A stretch of 64,000 bases of DNA, from positions 620,001 through 684,000 of the forward strand of contig CP014761.1 of assembly GCA_001647635.1 (NCBI GenBank). The letters are read 5' to 3'. The notes beneath the pieces were generated by a model that worked only from the letters and a program-made list of their open reading frames with translations, was not told the DNA's origin and did not search any database. Below, one piece after another: positions 34,339 to 44,666 of the stretch. Position numbers and translations under genes: made by a program. Position 1 is the stretch's first letter. Each line of letters starts with the position of its first letter. This DNA is from Leifsonia xyli. Its GTDB lineage: Bacteria > Actinomycetota > Actinomycetes > Actinomycetales > Microbacteriaceae.

Positions 34339-36429
34339 GTGGCAGCACTGCAGTGGGATCCCATTGACAACAAGGCGGTAGACACGGCTCGCGTTCTCGC
34401 GGCCGACGCGGTGGAGAAGGTGGGCAACGGCCATCCCGGCACCGCCATGAGCCTCGCCCCCGCCGCCTACCTGCTCTTCCAGAAGGTGATGCGCCGCGAT
34501 CCGCGCGACCAGCACTGGCTCGGCCGCGACCGCTTCATCCTCTCGGCGGGACACTCCTCGCTGACCCAGTACATCCAGCTCTACCTGGGCGGCTACGGTC
34601 TCGAACTCGACGACCTCAAGGCGCTGCGCACGTGGGGCTCCCTCACCCCCGGCCACCCCGAGTACGGACACACCGACGGCGTGGAGATCACCACCGGCCC
34701 CCTGGGCCAGGGCATCTCCTCCGCCGTCGGTTTCGCTTATGCCGAGCGTTTCGAGCGCGGTCTCTTCGACCCCGACGCCGCTCCCGGCACGAGCCCGTTC
34801 GACCACCACGTCTACGTGATCGCGTCGGACGGCGACCTGGAGGAGGGCGTCAGCTCCGAGGCCTCGTCGCTCGCCGGCCACCAGGAGCTCGGCAACCTGA
34901 TCGCGATCTACGACAGCAACCAGATCTCGATCGAGGACGACACCGACATCGCCTTCACCGAAGACGTCCAGAAGCGCTACGAGGCGTACCACTGGGACGT
35001 CCAGGTCGTCGACTGGAAGAAGACCGGCGTCTACCAGGAGGACGTCGAGGAGCTCTACCAGGCCATCGAGAACGCGAAGGCCGTCACCGACAAGCCCTCG
35101 CTGATCATCCTCAAGACGATCATCGGCTGGCCGTCGCCCAAGAAGCAGAACACCGGCAAGATCCACGGCTCCGCCCTGGGCGCCGACGAGCTGCGCGCCG
35201 TCAAGGAGGTGCTCGGCTTCGACCCGGAGCAGACCTTCGAGGTCGCCGACGAGGTCATCGAGCACACCCGCAAGGCGATCGAGCGCGGCGCCGAGCAGCG
35301 TGCCGAGTGGCAGAAGGGCTTCGACGCCTGGGCCGCCGCGAACCCGGAGCGCAAGCAGCTCCTCGACCGCCTGCTGTCCGGCGAGGCGCCCGACCTCGAG
35401 AGCGTCATCCCGGTCTTCGAGCCCGGCAAGGACGTCTCCACCCGTGCTGCCAGCGGCAAGGTGCTCAACGCCATCGCGCCGGCCATGCCGGAGCTGTGGG
35501 GCGGCTCGGCCGACCTCGCCGAGTCGAACAACACCACCATCGAGGGCGCGCCGTCCTTCGTGCCGAGCGAGCGCTCGACCCACGAGTGGACCGGCAACCC
35601 CTACGGCCGCGTGCTGCACTTCGGCATCCGCGAGCACGCCATGGCCGCGATCATCAACGGCATCGTGCTGCACGGACCGACGCGTCCGTTCGGCGGCACG
35701 TTCCTCATCTTCAGCGACTACCAGCGCCCGTCGCTGCGTCTGTCGGCGCTGATGAACATCCCGTCGATCTTCGTCTGGACGCACGACTCGGTCGCGCTCG
35801 GCGAGGACGGCCCGACCCACCAGCCGATCGAGCAGCTCTCGACGCTGCGCGCCATCCCGAACTTCACGGTGGTCCGCCCCGGCGACGCCAACGAGGTCGC
35901 GTGGGCCTGGAAGACCATGCTGGAGCGCCGTCAGGGCCCGGCCGGCATCGCGCTGACCCGCCAGAACATCCCGGTGTTCGAGCGCGGCGAGGGCGACGCA
36001 GAAGGCGACACCCTCGCGTCGGCGTCGAACGTCGCGAAGGGCGCGTACATCCTGGCCGAGGCGCCGGGCGGCACGCCGGACGTGATCTTCATCGCGACCG
36101 GCTCCGAGGTGCAGATCGCGCTCGAGGCCCGCCAGCTGCTGCGCGAGGAGGGCATCAATGCCCGCGTCGTCTCGGCGCCGAGCCTGGAGTGGTTCGACGA
36201 GCAGCCCGCCGAGTACCGCGAGCACGTGCTCCCGTCCGACATCAAGGCCCGCGTCTCGATCGAGGCCGGCCTCGCGCTCGCCTGGGACAAGATCGTCGGC
36301 GACCACGGCCGCAGCGTCTCCATCGAGCACTTCGGCGCCTCGGCGGACTACAAGACCCTGTTCCGCGAGTTCGGCATGACCACCGAGCACGCCGTGTCCG
36401 CCGCCAAGGAATCGCTCGCGTCGCTCTGA
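34339..36429 (+). CDS. tkt: Transketolase
   Basis: Transketolase moves two-carbon units between sugar phosphates using thiamine diphosphate. The 696-residue protein has GNGHPGTAMSLAPAAYLLF, the TPP motif ASDGDLEEGVSSEASSLAGH onward with YDSNQISIED, and the C-terminal IATGSEVQIAL. GTG start at 34339. First gene of a six-gene pentose-phosphate operon. Only an obviously weak ribosome-binding site (GAAGG, 13 bases away) is present. Confidence 0.95.
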   Translation: MAALQWDPIDNKAVDTARVLAADAVEKVGNGHPGTAMSLAPAAYLLFQKVMRRDPRDQHWLGRDRFILSAGHSSLTQYIQLYLGGYGLELDDLKALRTWGSLTPGHPEYGHTDGVEITTGPLGQGISSAVGFAYAERFERGLFDPDAAPGTSPFDHHVYVIASDGDLEEGVSSEASSLAGHQELGNLIAIYDSNQISIEDDTDIAFTEDVQKRYEAYHWDVQVVDWKKTGVYQEDVEELYQAIENAKAVTDKPSLIILKTIIGWPSPKKQNTGKIHGSALGADELRAVKEVLGFDPEQTFEVADEVIEHTRKAIERGAEQRAEWQKGFDAWAAANPERKQLLDRLLSGEAPDLESVIPVFEPGKDVSTRAASGKVLNAIAPAMPELWGGSADLAESNNTTIEGAPSFVPSERSTHEWTGNPYGRVLHFGIREHAMAAIINGIVLHGPTRPFGGTFLIFSDYQRPSLRLSALMNIPSIFVWTHDSVALGEDGPTHQPIEQLSTLRAIPNFTVVRPGDANEVAWAWKTMLERRQGPAGIALTRQNIPVFERGEGDAEGDTLASASNVAKGAYILAEAPGGTPDVIFIATGSEVQIALEARQLLREEGINARVVSAPSLEWFDEQPAEYREHVLPSDIKARVSIEAGLALAWDKIVGDHGRSVSIEHFGASADYKTLFREFGMTTEHAVSAAKESLASL

Positions 36430-36459
36430 GCGCGGGCACAAGAGGAGAAGAAGAAGACA

Positions 36460-37590
36460 ATGACCGACACCACCTCCACCACCCAGACCCCCACCGCCGC
36501 TTTGTCGGCCGCGGGTGTCAGCATCTGGCTGGACGACCTCTCCCGTGAGCGCATCAACTCCGGCGGCCTGCAGAAGCTGATCGCCGAGAAGAACGTCGTC
36601 GGCGTCACCACGAACCCGACCATCTTCGCCGCCGCCCTCTCCAAGGGCGAGGCGTACGACGAGCAGGTCCGCCAGCTCGCCGCCGCCGGCGTCTCCGTCG
36701 ACGACGCGATCTTCGAGATCACCACCGACGACGTCGCCAACGCGAGCGACATCTTCCACGAGGTCTTCGAGCGCTCGAACGGCGTCGACGGCCGCGTGTC
36801 CATCGAGGTCGCGCCCGGCCTTGCCCACGACACGCAGGCGACCATCCACGCCGCGAAGAGGCTGTCGGACAAGATCCAGAAGCAGAACGTCATGATCAAG
36901 ATCCCGGCGACGGTCGAGGGCCTCGAGGCCATCACCGAGACCATCGCGGCGGGCATCAGCGTCAACGTGACCCTGATCTTCAGCCTCGAGCGCTACCGCG
37001 AGGTCATCAACGCGTACCTCACCGGCCTCGAGAAGGCCAAGGAGGCGGGCATCGACCTCTCCGGCATCCACTCGGTCGCCTCGTTCTTCGTCTCGCGCGT
37101 CGACACCGAGGTGGACAAGCGCCTCTCGGCCATCGGCACCGACGAGGCCGAGAGCCTCAAGAGCAAGGCCGGCATCGCCAACGCCCGCCTCGCCTACGAG
37201 GTCTACGAGAAGGAGTTCGCCACCGAGCGCGCCAAGCAGCTGGTCGCCGCCGGCGCCAACGAGCAGCGCCCGCTCTGGGCCTCCACCGGCGTCAAGGACC
37301 CGAGCCTGCCCGACACGCTGTACGTCGAGGCGCTCGTCGCCCCGAACGTGGTCAACACCATGCCGGAGAAGACCCTCGACGCGACCTTCGACCACGGCAA
37401 CATCACCGGCGACACCGTCACCGGCACCTACGCCGAGTCGAACGACGTGCTCAACAGGCTGGCCGACCTCGGCATCAGCTACGACGAGGTCACCGAGCTC
37501 CTGGAGCGCGAGGGCGTCGAGAAGTTCATCGTCTCCTGGGACGAGCTCGTCGAGACCGTGAAGAACGCCCTCGAGGGAGCGGCCAAGTGA
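36460..37590 (+). CDS. tal: Transaldolase
   Basis: This is a 376-residue transaldolase of the long actinobacterial type. It has [10 protein letters not shown] near the N-terminus, the [10 protein letters not shown] segment, the Schiff-base Lys in [14 protein letters not shown] [13 protein letters not shown], and [13 protein letters not shown]. Good ribosome-binding site (AAGAGGAG) before the ATG. Its stop overlaps the pgi GTG start (GTGA). Confidence 0.95.
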   Translation: MTDTTSTTQTPTAALSAAGVSIWLDDLSRERINSGGLQKLIAEKNVVGVTTNPTIFAAALSKGEAYDEQVRQLAAAGVSVDDAIFEITTDDVANASDIFHEVFERSNGVDGRVSIEVAPGLAHDTQATIHAAKRLSDKIQKQNVMIKIPATVEGLEAITETIAAGISVNVTLIFSLERYREVINAYLTGLEKAKEAGIDLSGIHSVASFFVSRVDTEVDKRLSAIGTDEAESLKSKAGIANARLAYEVYEKEFATERAKQLVAAGANEQRPLWASTGVKDPSLPDTLYVEALVAPNVVNTMPEKTLDATFDHGNITGDTVTGTYAESNDVLNRLADLGISYDEVTELLEREGVEKFIVSWDELVETVKNALEGAAK

Positions 37591-39197
37591 CGTTCCGCAT
37601 CCACGTCACCGGTGCGGCGGCCGAGGCCGTCCGCACCGTGGTGCCGCAGCTCGTCGCCGACAAGGTGGCGTCCGGCATCACCGCCCAGGACCCGGCCCTC
37701 TGGGGGCCGGCCGCCGAGCCCGAGGCGAGCAAGCGCCTCGGCTGGACCGAGGCGGTAGCCATCTCGCGCCCGCTCGTCCCCGAGATCGTCGCGCTGCGCG
37801 AGGAGCTCCATGCCAAGGGCGTGAACCACATCGTCCTCGGCGGCATGGGCGGCTCGTCGCTCGCGCCGGAGGTCATCACCCGGACCGCCGAGGCCGAGCT
37901 CACCGTCCTGGACTCGACCGACCCGGGCCAGGTGCTCTCGGCGCTCCGCGACCGGCTCGAGGCCACCGCGGTGGTCATCTCGTCGAAGTCGGGCTCCACG
38001 CTCGAGACCGACAGCCAGAAGCGCGTCTACGAGAAGTGGTTCACGGACGCGGGCATCGACCCGCGCGAGCGCATCGTGGTCGTCACCGACCCCGGTTCGC
38101 CCCTGGACCAGTCCGCTCGCGCGGACGGCTACCGCGTGTTCAACGCCGACCCGAACGTCGGCGGCCGCTACTCGGCGCTCACCGCGTTCGGCCTGGTGCC
38201 GTCGGGTCTCGCCGGCGTCGACATCTCCGAGCTGCTCGACGAGGCCGAGGCCACGCAGATCGAGCTCGCGGTCGACAACGAGCAGAACCCCGGCCTCGTG
38301 CTGGGCGCCGCGATCGCCGGCACCAGCCCGCTCAAGGACAAGCTCGGCATCGTCGCGGACGGCACCCACATCGTCGGCTTCGCCGACTGGGCCGAGCAGC
38401 TGATCGCCGAGTCCACCGGCAAGGAGGGCACGGGCCTGCTCCCGGTCGTGCTCGACACGCTGGCGCCCGAGCTGGAGTCGAAGCCGGCCGACCTGCAGGT
38501 CGTCCGTCTCGTCGCCAACGCGGAGGCGCACCACCTGTTCCCGGCCGACCGCCACGAGGGCGAGATCCTCGTCTCCGGCAGCCTCGGCGCGCAGCTCCTG
38601 GTCTGGGAGTACGCCGTCGCCGTCGCGGGACGCCTGCTCGGGATCAACCCGTTCGACCAGCCAGACGTCGAGGCCGCCAAGGCCGCCGCGCGCTCCCTGC
38701 TCGACAACCGCCCCGAGCCCGCGGCCCCCGCTTTCACCGCGGGCGGCATCGAGGTCCGCACCACCGGGTCCTTCCTCGGCGACGCGAACACCCTCGACGC
38801 CGCGGTGGACGCGCTGCTCGCGCAGCTCGGCCCGGACGGCTACGTCGCGGTGCAGGCGTACGTCGACCGGCTCGCCCTCCCCCAGCTCGCCGGCATCCGC
38901 GACCTGCTCGCGGCCAAGGCGAACCGCCCGGTCACCTTCGGCTGGGGTCCGCGCTTCCTGCACTCCACGGGTCAGTTCCATAAGGGCGGTCCGGCGGTCG
39001 GCGTATTCCTGCAGATCACGGCGACGGCACCGGAGGACCTCGAGATCCCCGGCCGTCCCTTCACCTTCGGTCAGCTCATCCAGGCCCAGGCCGCCGGCGA
39101 CGCGAGCGTCCTCGGCGAGCACGGCCGCCCGGTGCTGACCCTGACGCTCACGAACCCCGAGGCGGATGTCGTCTCGCTGTTCGAGGCCGTCAACTGA
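37587..39197 (+). CDS. pgi: Glucose-6-phosphate isomerase
   Basis: Pgi links glycolysis to the pentose-phosphate pathway. The 536-residue protein has [26 protein letters not shown] and a C-terminal [15 protein letters not shown]. It is the bacterial long-form type also found in related actinobacteria, sometimes with bifunctional transaldolase fusions; here the two are separate genes but coupled by overlap. Confidence 0.93.
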   Translation: MTFRIHVTGAAAEAVRTVVPQLVADKVASGITAQDPALWGPAAEPEASKRLGWTEAVAISRPLVPEIVALREELHAKGVNHIVLGGMGGSSLAPEVITRTAEAELTVLDSTDPGQVLSALRDRLEATAVVISSKSGSTLETDSQKRVYEKWFTDAGIDPRERIVVVTDPGSPLDQSARADGYRVFNADPNVGGRYSALTAFGLVPSGLAGVDISELLDEAEATQIELAVDNEQNPGLVLGAAIAGTSPLKDKLGIVADGTHIVGFADWAEQLIAESTGKEGTGLLPVVLDTLAPELESKPADLQVVRLVANAEAHHLFPADRHEGEILVSGSLGAQLLVWEYAVAVAGRLLGINPFDQPDVEAAKAAARSLLDNRPEPAAPAFTAGGIEVRTTGSFLGDANTLDAAVDALLAQLGPDGYVAVQAYVDRLALPQLAGIRDLLAAKANRPVTFGWGPRFLHSTGQFHKGGPAVGVFLQITATAPEDLEIPGRPFTFGQLIQAQAAGDASVLGEHGRPVLTLTLTNPEADVVSLFEAVN

Positions 39198-39221
39198 CCC
39201 TCGACTAAGGAGATCAGACAC

Positions 39222-40763
39222 TTGTCACCGGTGGAGATCACCCCGGAGTTCAACCCGCTGCGGTTGCCCTCCGACCGCCGACTGAATCGCATCGCGGGGC
39301 CCAGCAGCCTCATCATCTTCGGAGTGACGGGTGACCTGTCGCGCAAGAAGCTGATGCCCGCGGTGTACGACCTCGCGAACCGCGGCCTCCTGCCGCCCGG
39401 GTTCTCCCTCGTCGGGTTCGCCCGGCGCGACTGGGAGGACCAGGACTTCGAGAAGGTCGTCTACGAAGCGGTCAAGCAGTACGCCCGTACGCCGTTCGAC
39501 GACGACGTGTGGCAGCAGCTCGCACAGGGCATCCGGTTCGTGCCGGGAGAGTTCGACGACGACGACGCGTTCCGGCGCCTCAAGGAGACCGTCGAGCAGC
39601 TGGACGCCGAGCGCGGAACGATGGGCAACCACGCGTTCTACCTGTCCATCCCGCCGAAGGCCTTCCCGATCGTGACCGAACAGCTGAAGCGGTCGGGTCT
39701 CGCCGACCAGTCCGGCGAGGGCTGGCGGCGCGTCGTCATCGAGAAGCCGTTCGGGCACGACCTGCAGTCCGCACGCGAGCTGAACGCCGTCGTCGAGACG
39801 GTCTTCCCGCCCGACTCGGTGTTCCGCATCGACCACTACCTCGGCAAGGAGACCGTCCAGAACATCCTGGCGCTGCGCTTCGCGAACGAGCTGTACGAGC
39901 CGATCTGGAACGCCAACTACGTCGACCACGTGCAGATCACCATGGCCGAGGACATCGGCGTGGGCGGCCGTGCCGGGTACTACGACGGCATCGGAGCGGC
40001 GCGCGACGTCATCCAGAACCACCTGCTCCAGCTGCTCGCGCTCACGGCGATGGAGGAGCCCATCTCGTTCAACGCGGCGGATCTGCGCGCCGAGAAGGAG
40101 AAGGTGCTCGCCGCCGTCCGGCTGCCGAAGGACCTCTCGAAGTCCACGGCTCGCGGCCAGTACGGCAGCGGCTGGCAGGGCGGCGAGAAGGTCGTCGGCT
40201 TCCTCGAGGAGGACGGGATGAACCCGCACTCCACGACGGAGACCTACGCGGCCATCAAGCTGGAGATCGGCACGCGTCGCTGGGCGGGCGTCCCGTTCTA
40301 CCTGCGCGCGGGCAAGCGCCTCGGGCGCCGCGTCACCGAGATCGCCGTCGTGTTCAAGCGCGCGCCGCAGCAGCTCTTCGCGGAGTCGCAGACCAGTGCG
40401 CTCGGCCAGAACGCGCTCGTCATCCGCGTGCAGCCCGACGAGGGCGTGACCATCCGCTTCGGCTCGAAGGTACCCGGCGCCGGCATGCAGGTGCGCGACG
40501 TGAGCATGGACTTCGGCTACGGCCACGCCTTCACCGAGGCCAGCCCGGAGGCGTACGAGCGGCTCATCCTGGATGTGCTGCTCGGCGACCCGCCGCTGTT
40601 CCCCCGTCACGAGGAGGTCGAGCTGTCCTGGAAGATCCTCGACCCGATCGAGGACTTCTGGGCCACGCAGGGCCAGCCCGAGCAGTACCGCCCCGGAACC
40701 TGGGGCCCGAAGTCGGCCGACGAGCTCCTGGAGCGCGACGGCCGCGTTTGGAGGCGTCCATGA
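39222..40763 (+). CDS. zwf: Glucose-6-phosphate 1-dehydrogenase
   Basis: This is the first oxidative step of the pentose-phosphate pathway, yielding NADPH. The 513-residue protein has the NADP-binding FGVTGDLSRKKL and the substrate/catalytic signature RIDHYLGKE. TTG start at 39222 with AAGGAG nine bases upstream. A later in-frame GTG lies too far from that site. The stop overlaps the opcA ATG. Confidence 0.95.
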   Translation: MSPVEITPEFNPLRLPSDRRLNRIAGPSSLIIFGVTGDLSRKKLMPAVYDLANRGLLPPGFSLVGFARRDWEDQDFEKVVYEAVKQYARTPFDDDVWQQLAQGIRFVPGEFDDDDAFRRLKETVEQLDAERGTMGNHAFYLSIPPKAFPIVTEQLKRSGLADQSGEGWRRVVIEKPFGHDLQSARELNAVVETVFPPDSVFRIDHYLGKETVQNILALRFANELYEPIWNANYVDHVQITMAEDIGVGGRAGYYDGIGAARDVIQNHLLQLLALTAMEEPISFNAADLRAEKEKVLAAVRLPKDLSKSTARGQYGSGWQGGEKVVGFLEEDGMNPHSTTETYAAIKLEIGTRRWAGVPFYLRAGKRLGRRVTEIAVVFKRAPQQLFAESQTSALGQNALVIRVQPDEGVTIRFGSKVPGAGMQVRDVSMDFGYGHAFTEASPEAYERLILDVLLGDPPLFPRHEEVELSWKILDPIEDFWATQGQPEQYRPGTWGPKSADELLERDGRVWRRP

Positions 40764-41724
40764 TCGTCGATCTTCCCGCGACGACCGTCAGCAACATCTC
40801 GAAGGCCCTGGTCAAGATCCGCGAGGAGGGCGGCGCGGTCGCCCTCGGCCGCGTGCTCACCCTGATCATCGCCACCCACCTCGGGCAGGAGGAGGAGGCC
40901 ATCGAGGCTGCCAACGACGCCTCCCGCGAGCACCCGATGCGCGTCATCGTGGTCTCGACCGAGGAGGACGACGAGCGCAAGAAAGGCGAGGCCCGGCTGG
41001 ACGCGCAGATCCGCGTCGGCGGCGACGCCGGGGCGAGCGAGGTCATCGTGCTCCGCGCCTACGGCGAGACCGCGAGCGACGAAGAGGGACTGGTCACCGG
41101 CCTGCTCCTCCCCGACGCCCCGGTCGTGGTCTGGTGGCCCGGGATCGCGCCCGAGAAGGCGTCCCACTCCCCACTCGGCCGCATCGCGACCCGGCGGATC
41201 ACCGACGCCTCGGCCCAGCCGAACCCGCAGGACTTCCTGTTCCACCTCGGCCAGACGTACGCCCCGGGCGACACGGACTTCGCCTGGACGCGCCTCACCC
41301 TGTGGCGCGCCCAGCTCGCGGCCGTGCTCGATCAGCCGCCGTACGAGCCGATCACCTCGGTCGAGGTGGCCGGCGCCGCGGACTCCCCCTCCACCCTTCT
41401 CCTCGCCGCGTGGCTGCGCCTGCAGCTGCAGGTGCCGGTGCAGTACGACCTCGCCTCGCGCAAGATCGGCTCCGGCGGCATCCACGGCGTCAAGATGGAG
41501 CGTGCCTCCGGCGTCATCGAGCTGGAGCGCGAGGTCCCGAACGTCGCCCGCCTGTCGCAGCCGGGCAGCCCACCCACGATCTCGCCCTGCCACGCCGCAA
41601 CCTGCGCGACTGCCTGGCCGAGGAGTTGCGTAGGCTGGACCCGGACGACCTCTACGGCGAGGTGATCACGAAGGGTCTCGCACTGCTGGAGACCGCTGAC
41701 GAAGGAGCAGGCGCCAGGGCATGA
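40760..41724 (+). CDS. opcA: OpcA, glucose-6-phosphate dehydrogenase assembly protein, one-base frame break near 41563-41565
   Basis: OpcA is the actinobacterial/cyanobacterial partner of Zwf. The first 268 residues (MIVDLPATTVSNISKALVKI to EREVPNVARLSQPG) are in one frame. The proper ending QPTHDLALPRRNLRDCLAEE to DEGAGARA is one base out. A G is missing from the run at 41563-41565. Corrected length is 321 residues. The true TGA at 41722-41724 overlaps the pgl ATG, supporting the correction. Confidence 0.9.
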
Positions 41725-42491
41725 CGAACGAACGGCGGGTGCTCGTTCACCCGGACAAGGAGGCTCTGGCCGCGTCGGTGGCCGCGCGCTTCCTCACCAA
41801 GACGATCGACATCCTCGACGACCTCGGCCGCGCGAACATCGCGCTGACCGGGGGCACGATGGGGATCGCGGTGCTGGAGGCGGTCAACGCCTCCCCCGCC
41901 CGCGACACCATCGACTGGTCGAAGGTGCACTTCTGGTGGGGAGACGAGCGGTTCGTGCCGCGGAACGACCCCGACCGGAACGAGCGCCAGGCGCGCGAGG
42001 CCCTGCTGGACCACATCGCGGTGCCGCCGGAGAACGTCCACCCCTTCCCCGCATCCGACGAGATCCCCGACATCGACGAAGCGGCCCGTGTGTACGCGGC
42101 CGAGCTCGAGGCCTTCGGGCATGAGGACTGGCCGGTGCCGAAGTTCGACATCACCTTCCTCGGCGTCGGTCCTGACGGTCACATCGCGTCGCTGTTCCCG
42201 GACCGTGCCGGCATCCGCGAGGAGAAGGCGTCGGTGATCGCCGAGCGCAACTCCCCGAAGCCGCCGCCGGAGCGGCTCAGCCTGACGCGGCCGGTCATCA
42301 ACTCGTCCGACCGCATCTGGCTGGTGCTCGCCGGCAGCGACAAGGCGAGCGCGCTCGGCCTCGCACTGGCGGGCGCGAGCTACACCGAGGTTCCGGTCGC
42401 GGGCGCCAAAGGCCGCAAGCGCACCGTGTTCTTCGTGGACAAGGACGCCGCGGTCGACGTGCCCGAGCAGCTCATCGCGCCGTCGTACTGA
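41721..42491 (+). CDS. pgl: 6-phosphogluconolactonase
   Basis: Pgl hydrolyses the lactone made by Zwf. The 256-residue protein belongs to the NagB/Pgl fold: LTGGTMGIAVLEAV, WSKVHFWWGDERFVP, FLGVGPDGHIASLFPD. It is the last gene of the operon. ATGA overlap with opcA. A hairpin terminator follows at once. Confidence 0.93.
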   Translation: MTNERRVLVHPDKEALAASVAARFLTKTIDILDDLGRANIALTGGTMGIAVLEAVNASPARDTIDWSKVHFWWGDERFVPRNDPDRNERQAREALLDHIAVPPENVHPFPASDEIPDIDEAARVYAAELEAFGHEDWPVPKFDITFLGVGPDGHIASLFPDRAGIREEKASVIAERNSPKPPPERLSLTRPVINSSDRIWLVLAGSDKASALGLALAGASYTEVPVAGAKGRKRTVFFVDKDAAVDVPEQLIAPSY

Positions 42492-42503
42492 CGCACGACG
42501 CAT

Positions 42504-42535
42504 GAAGGCCCCGTCGGTCCGCCGGCGGGGCCTTC
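42504..42535 (+). terminator. Terminator of the pentose-phosphate operon
   Basis: GAAGGCCCCG (42504-42513) pairs with CGGGGCCTTC (42526-42535), with inner CGG/CCG pairing. It begins 13 bases after the pgl stop. The T-run is short. Confidence 0.7.
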
Positions 42536-42638
42536 GTCGTCTGCTCGATTCGCGACTGCGGTTCTTCGGAACATCTGCAGCGACGCGCGCAAGCGCAGAC
42601 GTTACGTCAACCCGCAGACGGGGTGCTTCGCGAGCGCG

Positions 42639-43070
42639 TCACGCGGAGGCGCGGACGCGTTCGCGGAGGGTCGCGAGGCGCGCGACCGGGGCGCCGGTGA
42701 GCGGGCCGCGGCTGCGGATGGCGAGACGGTCCCGTTCGAGCGGGCGGATGCCGCGCGCGAACGCGTGGGTCAGCAGGTGCAGGTAGAAGGCCAGCAGTCG
42801 CGAGGTCTCGTCCCGCACCTCCGCCTCGGCGCCGGCGAGGTCGAGCTCGTCGACCCAGCGCTGCAGCTCGGCAAAGGCCACACGCAGGCGCAGGCAGTGA
42901 CGAGCCTCGACGCTTCCCAGCGGTTCGCCGTCCTCGTGGCGGGTCAGCAGGGCCTCCGCCTGCTCGGCCCGATCGACGGCCTCGTCGAGGAGCGCCACCA
43001 GGCTGAGGCGCCCGACCTCGTCCCCGAGCGCACGGGAGGCGGGCATCCGGTCGTCGGCGGGTCCGCGCAT
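42639..43070 (-). CDS. Hypothetical helical protein (143 aa)
   Basis: A 143-residue, all-helical, Leu/Arg/Glu-rich protein (LVALLDEAVDRAEQAEALL, LRVAFAELQRWVDELDL, LAFYLHLLTHAFARGIRP). There is no membrane segment or cysteine cluster of note. The reading frame is open and well composed, but I do not recognise the family. It lies downstream of rbpA across a terminator hairpin, on the same strand. Confidence 0.5.
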   Translation of the reverse strand: MRGPADDRMPASRALGDEVGRLSLVALLDEAVDRAEQAEALLTRHEDGEPLGSVEARHCLRLRVAFAELQRWVDELDLAGAEAEVRDETSRLLAFYLHLLTHAFARGIRPLERDRLAIRSRGPLTGAPVARLATLRERVRASA

Positions 43071-43109
43071 GTGCCACCTCCTGCTGTGGCACGAAGTCTA
43101 GCCGCACGA

Positions 43110-43144
43110 CGAAGGCCGTCCACCCATCGGATGAACGGCCTTCG
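43110..43144 (-). terminator. Terminator of rbpA
   Basis: CGAAGGCCGT pairs with ACGGCCTTCG around a 15-base loop. It lies 13 bases beyond the rbpA stop. Confidence 0.65.
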
Positions 43145-43157
43145 TGCGAGAGTCGCG

Positions 43158-43523
43158 TCAGTTCGTGGTCGGACGACCGCGGCGGGCGCGCAGCTGGTTG
43201 AGCGCGTCTTCGAGCAGCTGCTCCGCCTCCTCCTCGCTGCGGCGCTCCTTCACATACGCGAGGTGCGTCTTGTAGGGCTCGGTCTTGGCGACCGAGGGCG
43301 GGTTCTCCTTGTCGCGGCCGGCCGGCAGACCCGTCGACGGCGAATCGATGACGTCGGGGATCTCCTCCTCGGGCAGGTTCGCCGCGAAGTAGCGGACGGT
43401 CTCGTTGCCGAGGGCGTCCCAGTACGAGATGGCGATGCGCTCCGCGTGGAATCCGCGGTCCTGCTCCCCCATGGGGCCCGCACCGACGCGCGAGCCACGG
43501 ATGGCACTTCCTCCGGAAGCCAT
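43158..43523 (-). CDS. rbpA: RNA polymerase-binding protein RbpA
   Basis: RbpA is an actinobacterial activator that binds RNA polymerase and sigma. The 121-residue protein has GGSAIRGSRVGAGPMGEQDR, the core ISYWDALGNETVRYFA, and an acidic-to-helical C-terminus (ERRSEEEAEQLLEDALNQL). It lacks the full zinc-binding Cys set, as in many Actinobacteria. ATG start. Confidence 0.9.
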   Translation of the reverse strand: MASGGSAIRGSRVGAGPMGEQDRGFHAERIAISYWDALGNETVRYFAANLPEEEIPDVIDSPSTGLPAGRDKENPPSVAKTEPYKTHLAYVKERRSEEEAEQLLEDALNQLRARRGRPTTN

Positions 43524-43546
43524 AGTGTTTCCCCTCTTCTCAGCGC

Positions 43547-43792
43547 TTAAGCGCTGAACTTGGTGATCAGGCCGAGAACCACGATGCACGTGATCCAGAT
43601 GAGCCCGAGGATGACCGTGATCCGGTTGAGGTTGCGCTCCGCGACACCGGACGCACCGAGGTTGGAGGTGACACCGCCGCCGAACATGTCGGAGAGGCCA
43701 CCGCCGCGGCCCTTGTGCAGCAGGATGAGCAGCGTCAGCAGGAGGCTGGTGATGCCCAGCAGCACCTGCAGGACGACCTGGAGAATGAGCAC
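43547..43792 (-). CDS. secG: SecG preprotein translocase subunit
   Basis: An 81-residue two-helix membrane protein. It has an N-terminal helix (about 1-24), the conserved LHKGRGGGLSDMFGGG loop and a C-terminal helix (about 56-76). SecG assists SecYE. GTG start with an AAAGG site upstream. It follows tpiA on the same strand. Confidence 0.9.
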   Translation of the reverse strand: MLILQVVLQVLLGITSLLLTLLILLHKGRGGGLSDMFGGGVTSNLGASGVAERNLNRITVILGLIWITCIVVLGLITKFSA

Positions 43793-43862
43793 GGGGAACC
43801 TTTCGGGAAGCGTCCGGGCCGAGCCCGGGGAAGACCAACGACCAGTATAACGCGCGGGCTGC

Positions 43863-44666
43863 TCAGAGGCCGACGTGCTTCTGGTACCGCACGATCGCGG
43901 CGAACTCGTTCACGTCCAGGCTGGCACCGCCGACCAGCGCACCGTCGACGTTCGGCTCGCGCATGAAGCCGGCGATGTTGCCCGACTTCACCGATCCGCC
44001 GTAGAGGATGCGGGTCTTGGCCGCCACGTCGTCCCCGAGCACCTCGGCGATCACACCGCGCAGCGCGGCGCAGACCTGCTCGGCCTGCTCGGGCGTCGCC
44101 GCCTGGCCGGATCCGATCGCCCACACCGGCTCGTAGGCCACCACGATGTCGGCGGCCGAGTCGACCTTCGACAGCGCGGCGCGCAGCTGCGCGACCGGGA
44201 CGGCGCTCGCGCCGTGGACCTCGAGGTCCTCCGCCGTCTCGCCGACGCAGATGATCGGTGCGATGTTGTGCTTGAGGGATGCGGCCACCTTCGCGGCCAC
44301 CTGCTCGTCGGTCTCGCCGTGCAGCGTGCGCCGCTCGGAGTGGCCGATGATCACGTAGCGGGACTCGAGCGCCTCCAGGAAGGCGGCGGAGATCTCGCCG
44401 GTGTACGCGCCGGACTCGTGCTCGGAGACGTCCTGGCCACCGAAGGCGAGCGGGAGCTTGTCGGCCGAGATCAGCGTCTGCACGCTGCGCAGGTCGGTGA
44501 ACGGCGGGAAGACCGCCACCTCGACCGCGGAGAAGTCGTGGTTGGCATCCTTCAGCGTCCACGCCAGCTTCTGCACGAAGGCGATCGCCTGCAGGTGGTC
44601 CAGGTTCATCTTCCAGTTGCCTGCGATGAGCGGCACGCGCCGCACCGAGGGGCTCACTGCTGCCAT
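43863..44666 (-). CDS. tpiA: Triosephosphate isomerase
   Basis: The 267-residue TIM barrel has the catalytic Lys region IAGNWKMN, the active-site GHSERR, and [11 protein letters not shown] with the catalytic Glu. I chose the ATG at 44666 because GGAGG lies 7 bases upstream. The start overlaps the pgk 3' end by 13 bases. A GTG at 44657 is also possible. Confidence 0.93.
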   Translation of the reverse strand: MAAVSPSVRRVPLIAGNWKMNLDHLQAIAFVQKLAWTLKDANHDFSAVEVAVFPPFTDLRSVQTLISADKLPLAFGGQDVSEHESGAYTGEISAAFLEALESRYVIIGHSERRTLHGETDEQVAAKVAASLKHNIAPIICVGETAEDLEVHGASAVPVAQLRAALSKVDSAADIVVAYEPVWAIGSGQAATPEQAEQVCAALRGVIAEVLGDDVAAKTRILYGGSVKSGNIAGFMREPNVDGALVGGASLDVNEFAAIVRYQKHVGL